A DNA stretch of 64,000 nt from Leptobrachium leishanense (Eukaryota > Chordata > Amphibia > Anura > Megophryidae): positions 16,194,952-16,258,951 of the forward strand of contig CM019065.1 of assembly GCA_009667805.1 (NCBI GenBank). The letters are read 5' to 3'. This document shows positions 21,780 through 31,854 of this stretch, one piece after another (position 1 is the stretch's first letter; every line of letters begins with the position of its first letter). A model generated the notes under the pieces. The model had not been told where the DNA came from. It was given only the letters and a program-made list of their open reading frames with translations, and did no database searches. The translations under genes were made by a program, and so were the position numbers.

Positions 21780-21986
21780 ATACAGACTGTAGCATTATAA
21801 GCGCACGCGCAGTTCCTCTATTCCGCGATGTGTGATAATACGGCCTTTCGTGACGTACATATGAAGCGACAGCTTGGCAGCAGCCTGATGATGCCGATGG
21901 CACATGCGCAGTAGCAGTCGGTGGCCGGTGTGTGCCCGCTGAGCCTGGGGCCGCACTTCCTCGGGACCCAGGGATATGCACGAGCA
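21780..21986 (+). promoter_or_regulatory. Likely promoter and first exon of the EIF4E2-like gene (NRF-1-type site)
   Basis: A CpG-rich stretch upstream of the proposed start contains GCGCACGCGC at 21801-21810, close to the NRF-1 palindrome YGCGCAYGCGCR. It also holds an ATGCGCA half site at 21904-21910 and a TGACGT (CRE-like) element near 21850. No TATA box stands out. This is the pattern of a broadly expressed CpG promoter. The stretch ends in a donor, GCA|GTGAGT, at 21986/21987. Transcription start is inferred, not seen. Confidence 0.45.
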
Positions 21987-24900
21987 GTGAGTATCAGCCA
22001 GGACCCCGGGCTCCGGCAACGACCGACCCCGGTCACTCCCAGCCAAACCCCTGCCACTCCCAGCCAGCTCCCTGGACACATGGCATGGGGGGGCGGCGCT
22101 GGAAATGGGGTCACTGACCCTACAGAGGGGAGACACGGGTTATGGGAAGATTATATGTTGGGGCTATAGGGGTGGGCTTCGGTGTAAAGGCGTTATATTG
22201 GAGGCGGCTGTAGGTTTTGGGTCGGGGGCGTGTTGGGGGTTTTGGGTCGGGCGGCTGTAGGGTTTTGGGGCGTGTTGGGGGATTTGGGTAATTGAATTAC
22301 ATGATATTTATTCATACAGGAAATTAAAAATTTATCTATCAATTATTTTTCAGGTGTCGGGCGGTAGGGTCGGGGGTGGCTGTACGGGCGGGTTGGGAGG
22401 CTGGCGGGTTGGGAGGCTGTAGGGTCGGGGCGGCTGTAGGGTCGGGGGCGGCTGTAGGGTCGGGGGCGGCTGTAGGGTCGGGGGCGGCTGTAGGGTCGGG
22501 GGCGGAGGCTGTAGGGTGTTGGGAGGCTGTAGGGTGTTGGGAGGCTGTAGGGTGTTGGGAGGCTGTAGGGTGTTGGGAGGCTGTAGGGTGTTGGGAGGCT
22601 GTAGGGTGTTGGGAGGCTGTAGGGTGTTGGGAGGCTGTAGGGTGGGGGAGGCTGTAGGGTCGGGGGAGGCTGTAGGGTCGGGGGAGGCTGTAGGGTCGGG
22701 GGAGGCTGTAGGGTCGGGGGAGGCTGTAGGGTCGGGGGCGGCTGTAGGGTGGGGGCGGCTGTAGGGTCGGGGGCGGCTGTAGGGTCGGGGGCGGCTGTAG
22801 GGTCGGGGCGGCTGTAGGGTCGGGGGCGGCTGTAGGGTCGGGGGCGGCTGTAGGGTCGGGGGCGGCTGTAGGGTCGGGGGCGGCTGTAGGGTTGGGAGGC
22901 TGTAGGGTTGGGAGGCTGTAGGGTTGGGAGGCTGTAGGGTGTTGGAGGCTGTAGGGTCGGGGGCGGCTGTATGGGCGGGTTGGGAGGCTGTAGGGTCGGG
23001 GGCGGCTGTATGGGCGGGTTGGGAGGCTGTAGGGTCGGGGGCGGCTGTAGGGTCGGGGGCGGCTGTAGGGGTGGGTTGGGAGGCTGTAGGGTCGGGGGCG
23101 GCTGTATGGGCGGGTTGGGAGGCTGTAGGGTCGGGGGCGGCTGTAGGGTCGGGGGCGGCTGTATGGGCGGGTTGGGAGGCTGTAGGGTCGGGGGCGGCTG
23201 TAGGGTCGGGGGCGGCTGTAGGGTCGGGGGCGGCTGTAGGGTCGGGGGCGGCTGTAGGGTCGGGGGCGGCTGTAGGGTCGGGGGCGGCTGTAGGGTCGGG
23301 GAGGCTGTAGGGTCGGAGGCTGTAGGGTGTTGGAGGCTGTAGGGTGTTGGAGGCTGTAGGGTGTTGGAGGCTGTAGGGTGTTGGAGGCTGTAGGGTGTTG
23401 GAGGCTGTAGGGTGTTGGAGGCTGTAGGGGTGGGTTGGGAGGCTGTAGGGTGTTGGAGGCTGTAGGGTGTTGGAGGCTGTAGGGTTGGAGGCTGTAGGGT
23501 GTTGGAGGCTGTAGGGTCGGGGGCGGCTGTATGGGCGGGTTGGGAGGCTGTAGGGTCGGGGGCGGCTGTAGGGCGGGGGCGGCTGTAGGGGTGGGTTGGG
23601 CGGCTGTAGGGTCGGGGGCGGCTGTAGGGGTGGGTTTGGAGGCTGTAGGGTCGGGGGCGGCTGTATGGGCGGGTTGGGAGGCTGTAGGGTCGGGGCGGCT
23701 GTAGGGTCGGGGGCGGCTGTATGGGCGGGTTGGGAGGCTGTAGGGTCGGGGGCGGCTGTAGGTCGGGGGCGGCTGTAGGGGTGGGTTGGGAGGCTGTAGG
23801 GTCGGGGCGGCTGTAGGGTCCGTGGTGGGTCGAGGGCGGCTGTAGGTTTTGGGTTGGTAGGTGTGTAAACTCTCATTGTTCTGTGTTTTATGCAGGCAAG
23901 AGATGGGATTATCCAGCAACATCAATGATGCCATAAAACCAGACGAAGATGCTGTGAGCCCCCCCAAAGCAGGGTATGAGTGTGACCCGTCGTGAGCCCC
24001 CCCCCCAGAGTGTGACGCGGTGCAAGCCCCCAAAAGCTTTGTGTATGTGTCAGTCAGTGCGAGCTCCCCCCCCCCTCTGAAAGCTGGGTATGAGTGACAC
24101 GGTGTGAGCAGCTTTTCCATGGTGTTGAACTCCTCTTCCCGTATGAGTATGATGGGGGGCACATGGAGGGGGCACTGTGCGTATCCTGTGTTGGGCACAG
24201 AGCGGACTTCTTTTAATGTTAAGATGTGACTTCTCGAACATGATTGTGTGTGACTGTGCCGTGCGCGCTTTCCTCCCTGTGCAGGAGGTGACTATCGCCC
24301 CCGGAGAGCATCCACTGCAATACAGATACACCTTCTGGTACTCGCGCAGAACACCTTCCCGGCCTGCGAGTACACACAACTACGAAGAGAACATCCGGCA
24401 GTTTGGAACAGTTGCCTCGGTAAGATCAACGCACTGATACACAGTGCCATGTATACACAGCGCAGACAGCGCAGCGCCAGCCTCCCCTAACACACTGATA
24501 CACCGTGCCATGTATACACAGCAGACAGCCTAGTGCCAGCCTCCCCCTCACACACTGATACACCGTGCCATGTATACACAGCACAGACAGCGCAGTGCCA
24601 GCCTCCCCCTCACACACTGATACACCGTGCCATGTATACACAGCGCAGCGCCAGCCTCCCCCTCACACACTGATACACCGTGCCATGTATACACAGCAGA
24701 CAGCGCAGTGCCAGCCTCCCCCTCACACACTGATACACCATGCCATGTACACACAGCACAGACAGCGCAGTGCCAGCCTCCCCCTCACACACTGATACAC
24801 CGTGCCATGTATACACAGCACAGACAGCGCAGTGCCAGCCTCCCCCTCACGCACTGATACACCGTGCCATGTATACACAGCGCAGCGCCAGCCTCCCCCT

Positions 24901-27900
24901 CACACACTGATACACAGTGCCATGTATACACAGCAGACAGCGCAGCGCCAGCCTCCCCCTCACACACTGATACACCGGTCCATGTACACACAGCAGACAG
25001 CGCAGCGCCAGCCTCCCCCTCACACACAGATACACCGTGCCATGTATACACAGCACAGACAGCGCAGTGCCAGCCTCCCCCTCACACACTGATACACCGT
25101 GCCATGTATACACAGCACAGACAGCGCAGTGCCAGCCTCCCCCTCACACACTGATACACCGTGCCATGTATACACAGCACAGACAACGCAGCACCAGCCT
25201 CCCCCTCACACACTGATACACCGTGCCATGTATACACAGCGCAGTGCCAGCCTCCCCCTCACACACTGATACACCGTGCCATGTATACACAGCACAGACA
25301 GTGCAGCGCCAGCCTCCCCCTCACACACTGATACACCGTGCCATGTATACACAGCACAGACAACGCAGCACCAGCCTCCCCCTCACACACTGATACACCG
25401 TGCCATGTATACACAGCACAGACAGTGCAGCGCCAGCCTCCCCCTCACACACTGATGCACCCTGCCATGTATACACAACGCAGTGCACAGCCTCTCACTG
25501 GGTTTTGTCGGCGCAGGTGGAGCAGTTCTGGAGGATATACAGTCACATTGTGCGTCCGGGAGATCTCACCGGTTACTCTGACTTTCATCTCTTTAAAGAC
25601 GGAATAAAGCCCATGTGGGAGGTGAGCGGCTCCTCTGTGTCCTGGTAACCTTCATGTGGCGTGGGGGGGGGGGAATATTTAGACGGAGTTACTGCTGTTA
25701 TCAGGTTAATAAGGGGTTAAGGTGGTTTTTGCCGCTTTCAGACTCTGTCTTTGAATCTTTTAACGTAAAAAAACAGAATCTGGCGAAACGTACCAATATT
25801 TATTCAGCGACTCCTGAGACGACAGAACACACGGCCCCGGCTGCCGCGCAAACGCGTGACGACCACATACATAAAAGCAAGTCACCGCAAGTGAAGCAAA
25901 AGAAACAGACGTTCCAGTCTGTCTCCTTCCTTCTGAGCATCGATCCAAGGGGGCCGCATCACTCCAACGTGTCAGCGCGTGTGTCATTTAACCTCTCTGC
26001 CACAACGAACTGACCTCATGCTCGGGTCTAATGTCACATCCCCTGCCCACTTCCCTTGTACAGCGCTGCAGAACCTGCTGGCGCTATATGAAGTACAAAA
26101 ATAACTACAATCCTTTCTACAGCGATACAGAATATGTTGGTGCTTTATCAAGTTTGTGAAAATTAACTAGTCTGATGGGGGGAAGAGGGGCCTGGTCACG
26201 TGAGCTTACAATCTAAGAGGAGAGGGTAAATGGTGGTGCATGGGGGGGGCTGGAGGGGAGATCGGGAAAGGTGCATGGAGGGGAGATCAGGAAAGGTGCA
26301 TGGGGAGATGGGGAGGGGAGATTGGGAAAGGCGCATGGGGGTGGTATGGAGTGAGCTGACATGCGTTTCTATGCCAGACTCGGGGGTCGTTACATAGTCA
26401 GGGGCAGCTCAGGGTGAGGGGTACAGGGAGACGATAGTAACAAGTCACTGCGCGTCTCCTCCTGCCGTGACTCCCTGGGTCAGAGGATCTCGCGCTATGG
26501 AGGCCGATGTGTAAATTGCTCGGTTTGCTCTGGCTGTGCCGCAGCGTCCCTGTGAACTATTAGGGGAAGCACGATGGAACGGGCTCACTGGGGGGGGGAG
26601 CCCAGGGGTGTGGGTTATTAAATGTGTCCTTTAATGTGAGTGCACCGGGTAAAATTCCTAAATTTTCCTATTACCATGACGCAAAGTTTAAATTCTAATA
26701 ATGACTCTGAGGCGAGTATTTGCATTGCTCCCTTTATTGCACCAACAGCAGCAAAGGGTTAACTTTTGGGCAAAAATTGTAACAAGAAAAGCAAACTCTC
26801 CCCAACATGGGGAGGCCTTCCCATAGTCCTTGTCCCGCCCCAATCCCATATTCAAGTAAGCACTGCGGGAGCTTCCTCTTCCGAGCCTGCGATACGGCAA
26901 CAAAAGCCAACTAGGACGGACCAGCTTCAACAATCAACGGGAACCGGATCCGAAGACAACAGGCACAACCAGAAGGCGTAAATCCACTTAGGACGCTGAA
27001 AGATAGGAAGGGACACGGAATGGAATTGGAGGCGGAGCCGTAACAGGGTGTATACACCAACACGGTGGGCCTTCGAGTCTGTTGACATAGCGAACCGCAG
27101 ACACGTTTTCCATCCTCAGAACGCTGTCCGGCCGACCCTGCTTCGTGAAGCACTGGAGGGCGAACAGACCTGCCAGGAGTTCCAAGGCATTGATGTGATA
27201 CGTTGCTTCTTCTGGTGACCAGCGGGCGCCCCAACCGGTCTTGCTGGTGTCGGAGTCCACTACTATGGAGAGATACTCATAAAAATGTAAACTCGAATGC
27301 AGCCCCAAACGTGGATCAATGGAGTGAGGGTCTCTTGCTCCACAGCCCCAAACAGCAGAAAATGTATGTATGTACTATGGAGGGAGGCGGTGTGCTGATC
27401 GGCTTCCCGTTCCAGCGAACTATGTTGAGGAGCCACCATCGGAGATCTGCAACCGTATCTGGAGTGAGGGTGATCCTGTCTGCGTAGTCCCGACCGGATC
27501 GGAGAGAACTGGCCTTCAAGAGTTGGAGGGCTCCGTAGTGAAGCGGACCTGGAGGAACTGCCAATCTTACCGCTGCCAGGAGTCCAACCATACAGGCCAG
27601 AGAGCGCAGGGAGCAATGACCCACCCGCAAAAGAGATCGAATCTCTTTCCTGATGGAGATCACCTTGGAGTTCGGTAGGTGTAGTGACATTTGGGACGAA
27701 TCCACCAGAAATCTAAGCGACGTGAGGGAACTAGGATAGATTTTTCCTTGTTTACTAGGAACCCTAGGTCCTGGAGGAGGGTTATCGTCCAGGAGAGGTG
27801 TTTTAATAGGGACCCGCGGGAGGGAGACATCAGAAGAAATGTCGTCCAGATATATAATCAACTGGACGCCCCGGGTGCGGAGGTGGTTCACTACCAGTTT

Positions 27901-30900
27901 TAGAAGCTTGAAGCACCATGGGGCGGATGACCGGCCAAAGGGAAGGCATGTAAACCGCCAGGTGAGGGGCCCACGTGAACTTCAGGAAGTCGCGATGCGC
28001 CTGGTCGATCGGGACCGAAAGGTAAGCGTCCTTTTTAGGTCGAGTTTGACCATCCAATCGTTTTGGGACAGAGTCCCTGAGGGTGTGGATGCCCTCCATC
28101 TTGAATTAATGGTAGACTACCCACATTGTTGACTCGGATTTGTCTATGGACTGGAAGGCCTGGGTGTACTCGCCCATGTCTTAAAGGAATGGTTTGTCAA
28201 AAAGCATGCCCTGGGCCCTAGCACCCAAATCGTTAGAGGCCAGGTCAACCAATCCAGAGTCAACTTTAAGATACTTTTCCTGCGTTCGGCAGAAATAGCG
28301 GCGTTGGCGTTTCCCAGGAGGCAGAGCGCACGCTGTAGCCACTCGCTTTTGATCCAAGAAAATATGAGTTTTCGCTTCCTCCACCAACTCAAAAATGCGG
28401 ACCATAGGGCCTGCTACATCCAGCACCTTGTCTTGACAGCTTTTTAGGACCCTGTCGATGCCCCCTTTTGGCTGACCAACCGCGCCTGCCGGTGTATTTC
28501 TGGAAACTCTTATCCACCACGGGGGTCAAGCACGTTTTACCTGTGGTGGTGGGTCTAGGGCATTCAGCCCATAGTCTCGCACGGTCCACTTTCTCGAGTG
28601 GCCGGTGCATATGGGCATCAACCCATTGCTCGACATGCGCAGCGGGACACCAGGATGTGGACCTTTTTTAGATGTTTGAGGTCCTCTGGCTTGAACAGTG
28701 GATTGCCCTGAGGGTCATAAATGCCCAGGTGTTTGGAGCGGACAGACCGGGCAGGAACCACTGCGGCCATGAGGGTGTGATCCTCCTGGAGTGTGGATCT
28801 CCAGGACTTCATCCTCCTGTCATCGGATCCTCCTACTCATCCGTGTCCGAATACTCAGTCAGCTCTGGTGTCGTTTGGAGGTGACCGCTCGACGGGCCCC
28901 GCGGTCGAGGGCTCTGTTACGAGGGACCAGTTGGGTGCTGGGACCCGGCAGTGTGGTGGGGCTGCCATCCCTGCTGTTTGCTGCGTGCGCGTCCTTAGAC
29001 GGCACAGAATCGTCCCCTGGGGGGGGGGGGGTCAGGCTTCGTCTCATTAGAGGGGCCTTGCGCAGCACTGTGTCTGGAGTCTTGTGATCGAGTAGGGGAA
29101 GGCTGTCTGTCAGTGGTAGACGGTACCTGAGCATTCAGTATCGCAGTCAGCGATTGTTCCCATGTAGCAGCCAGTGTGGAGACAGCAGACTGGACCGCAG
29201 AGGTCATGGAGGCCTGGCTTGTTGGCAGCCTCCAACAGCTGGATGTGCCTCGGATTTCACATAGCGTTTACGGGATCTGCGTTCCCCTGAACGTGTCTGC
29301 AGGGAGCTGGAGACCGATGCATTGCCAGAGAGATGAGGGCTGGAATCGGTGGGCTTCGACAATGACATGGTGTGTATCGGAGAGGACGGGGAACCGCGTG
29401 TGGAGCGTATGGGGAAAGTGCGCGCACTTTAATATATTCAAAATGGCGGCCGCAAACCCTGCGTGAATTGTGCATGTGAGGGGGCGGCTACCGCCCGGCT
29501 GAGCGTGGCTTACCCGCGGGGATCAGGGAGCTAGTTGGCTTTTGTTGCCGTGTCGCAGGCTCGGAAGAGGATGCTCCCGCAGTGCTTACTTGAATATGGG
29601 ATTGGAGCGGGACAAGGCCTATGGGAGGGCCTCCCCGTTACGTTTTTTCCAAAAGTTAATCCTTTACTGCTATGGGTGCAATAAAGGGAGAAATGCAAAT
29701 ACTCGCCTCCGAGTCCATGCATTAGAATCTCCTTTTCTCTCGAAGGATGAGGCCAACAAGAACGGTGGGAAGTGGATCATTCGTCTCCGGAAGGGCCTGG
29801 CGTCGCGCTTCTGGGAGAACATCATCCTGGCCATGCTAGGGGAGCAGTTCATGGTGGGAGAGGAGATCTGCGGGGTGGTGGTATCCATTCGCTTCCAGGT
29901 GGGTTTATTCCAGGACTCGGCACTGGCACACACCACCGGCACACGCACGCTACTGGCACACACCACCGGCTCTTCAACACTGTTTTTCTTGTCTTTTCCT
30001 CTGGCAATGTGTGCCGTGTATCGTCCGCTGTGAACCATTCATTCCTCCGTCACTAACCTCCCCCCCCCCCCTTCAACCCCCGCGTGTCTAATAAGGAGGT
30101 GCGTGCAGGGAGGGGGCCGTGAAATGATCCGGGGCTGTGTATACGCTGCATACAGGGGGGGTATACAGCCATGATGGTGAGCCTCAGCTACCAGGTGTTT
30201 AGAAACTACGTGTCCCATGATGCTCCAAGCATTGTGGACCATGTAGTTCCAAAACACCTGGGGGTGCTGAGGGTCACCGTCACTGCTATAGGGTGTAGGC
30301 CAGGTCCCATCTACTGCATTCAGACATCTGGGGGCCGGAGTGTGAGGGGCCTGGTCTAACCGGTGCCCAGATAGAGGCTCGTTGCTCTGGCCCGCGCTCT
30401 GCCCTCTGCATCCCTGGTGTGTGCTCTGCCCTCTGCATCCCTGGTGTAAGCTCTGCTGTTGCCCACGCTCTGCCCTCACCCGTGCTCTGCCCTCTGCATC
30501 CCTGGTATGCGCTCTGCCCTCTGCATCCCTGGCGTGCGCTCTGCCCTCGCCTGCGCTGCCGTCACCCGCGCTCTGCCCTCTGCATCCCTGGTGTACGCTC
30601 TGCTGTTGCCCACGCTCTGCCTTCACCCGTGCTCTGCCCTCTGCATCCCTAGTATGCTCTCTGCCGTCGCCCTCGCCTGCCCTCTGCATCCCTGGTATGC
30701 GCTCTGCCGTCGCCCGCGCTCTGCCCTCTGAATCCCTGGTGTGCACCCGTGCTCTGCCCTCACCCGTGCTCTGCCCTCACCCGTGCTCTGCCCTCACCCG
30801 TGCTCTGCCCTCACCCGTGCTCTGCCCTCACCCGTGCTCTGCCCTCACCCGTGCTCTGCCCTCAGGAGGATATCCTTTCCATATGGAACAAGACGGCCAA

Positions 30901-31238
30901 CGACCAGTTCAGCACCGTGCGCATCCGCGACACATTGAGGAGAGTGCTGAACCTGCCCCCCAACACCATTATGGAGTACAAAACGCACACAGACAGCCTC
31001 AAGTAAGTCCAGCTCTGTGCGCGCCGCCCAACCGCCATCACCTGGGGGCAGTCTCAGTGATATATATAAGGGGAGTAGATACATGGAATAGCCTCCCAGT
31101 GGGGTCATGTTGTCAGTGTTTTGGTGAGTTCCTCGCCCCGTGTGGTTTTGGTGTTGTGTTTCTGGGTGTTGATCTGTTCCTCCTCTTTTCGCCCGCAGGG
31201 ACAACTCAAGTTTTCGAAATACCAAAATTACAGTGTAG
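21976..31238 (+). CDS. eif4e2-like: eIF4E2/4EHP-type mRNA cap-binding protein
   Basis: Exons 21976-21986, 23896-23953, 24285-24419, 25517-25621, 29746-29898, 30866-31002, 31199-31238 (TAG) join in frame into 212 residues. The first 11 coding bases are inferred from the in-frame donor; the next possible start is 23903. Class II eIF4E signatures: EHPLQYRYTFWYSRRTP, then YEENI (Tyr56, the aromatic that replaces Trp in 4EHP), VEQFW (Trp73, dorsal partner-binding face), KPMWE (Trp102-Glu103, cap stacking and N7 recognition), GGKWIIRLRKG, IWNKTA, and a tail ending RNTKITV. 4EHP binds m7G caps without recruiting eIF4G and represses translation with GIGYF partners; that role is inferred. The N-terminus is short and unlike the acidic N-terminus I recall for EIF4E2, so this may be a paralogue rather than EIF4E2 itself. 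It faces CHRNE tail to tail. Confidence 0.87.
22340..23845 (+). repeat. 18-bp G-rich minisatellite GGCTGTAGGGTCGGGGGC
   Basis: About 80 units of CTGTAGGGTCGGGGGCGG with blocks of variants (GTTGGGAG, GTGTTGGAG, ATGGGCGGGTTGGGAG). It occupies most of the first intron of the EIF4E2-like gene. The G strand is the coding strand, so the pre-mRNA would carry long GGG-rich arrays. Long open frames on both strands are artefacts. Confidence 0.96.
24430..25495 (+). repeat. 62-bp minisatellite filling an EIF4E2-like intron
   Basis: About 17 units built from CTGATACACCGTGCCATGTA, TACACAGCACAGACAGCGCA and GTGCCAGCCTCCCCCTCACA. It starts about 10 bases after the donor of exon 24285-24419 and stops about 20 bases before the acceptor of exon 25517-25621, so the 1097-bp intron is almost entirely repeat. 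Confidence 0.96.
26040..26170 (+). mobile_element. L2-like 3' tail fragments
   Basis: Two similar blocks: ACAGCGCTGCAGAACCTGCT with GGCGCTATATGAAG, and ACAGCGATACAGAATATGTT with GGTGCTTTATCAAG. Confidence 0.55.
26692..29728 (-). mobile_element. DIRS-like retroelement, decayed, with inverted terminal repeats
   Basis: About 200 bases at 26692-26915 are repeated in inverse at 29535-29728: GAGGCGAGTATTTGCAT, TCCCTTTATTGCACC, CGAGCCTGCGATACGGCAAC. Between them, on the minus strand, lie DIRS-type RT remnants (YLDDI at about 27840; FLVDSSQMSLHLPNSKVISI) and an RNase H domain (DSDTSKTGWGARW, NALELLAGLFALQCF, VSAVRYVNRLEG; about 27290-27060). A frameshifted gag-like region covers about 28000-29400. 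The tyrosine recombinase expected after RNase H is missing, as only about 150 bases remain. Inverted terminal repeats with DIRS-type RT-RH support the family. It lies antisense in an EIF4E2-like intron. Confidence 0.8.
27000..27900 (-). pseudogene. DIRS-type reverse transcriptase/RNase H remnant
   Basis: Reading 27891 down to 27316 gives the palm end of RT with YLDD followed by thumb and connection sequence. After a frame change, 27308-26988 gives RNase H with DSDTSKTGWG and an E-containing NALELLAG helix. Several frameshifts and the partial YLDDI context show it is inactive. Confidence 0.75.
30370..30735 (+). repeat. Degenerate minisatellite GCTCTGCCCTCTGCATCCCTGGTGT
   Basis: About 14 irregular units combine CGCTCTGCCCTC, TGCATCCCTGGTGTG and GTTGCCCA. 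It leads directly into the 17-bp array that abuts the next exon. Confidence 0.9.
30745..30865 (+). repeat. 17-bp tandem array forming a splice acceptor
   Basis: Seven exact units of ACCCGTGCTCTGCCCTC (119 bases) end at 30863. The following AG (30864-30865) is the acceptor of exon 30866-31002. The unit is therefore the polypyrimidine tract itself, copied upstream. Confidence 0.93.
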
Positions 31239-31854
31239 CCCCCCCCCCCCCCTCGCAGGTGAATGTCTCAGGAGAGGAGCCCGACCAGATCCTGCACCGA
31301 AACGCTCACTGTGTCTGCAGGCAGGAGCTTCATCACGTCGGGCCGGTTTTCCTGAGGGGGGAGGTCGCCCCTCTATGCAAAAAGAACACTTCAAAGCCTT
31401 CATGCCCCCCCCCCCCCCCTACTGGCATCACCCGGGACCACCACCCCCTGAGGAACCTGAGCTGTTACAGAGGATTCTGGGATTGAGTCCTGTGATGTCA
31501 GAAGGAAGGAGGGGGGGGTGTTAATTTTTATAATTCTTAAATCGTGTTTTCACCGTTCGCTCCCCCCGGCCGCCATGTCTGCTGCTACTACCAGGGGGTT
31601 GTGGCTCCCATGGTCACCGCCAGCTGTCAATCATCAGGACCCCTGGGTCTGTATGAACTGTGCCGGCGTTACTGCAGCGCCTCTTACAATATTTAAATCT
31701 GCTGAAGCCCATAATGAGGCGCATCACGGCTTCCACACAACGCCGCGCGATGATTTATACCTTTTATATACTGAAAAATACAGAAATGATCCCTCTAACG
31801 TGATTTGCATCTGATTGCTGTCTTCCTGTCTCACACTCTGTAACCTGATACCAA

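Noticed and set aside
22339..24198. 619- and 508-codon Pro/Thr/Arg-rich frames on the minus strand
   Set aside because: They are the reverse strand of the 18-bp G-rich minisatellite and overlap a coding exon of the EIF4E2-like gene.
26915..27000. Tyrosine recombinase of the DIRS-like element
   Set aside because: Too little sequence remains between RNase H and the terminal repeat, and no R-H-R-Y motif is visible.
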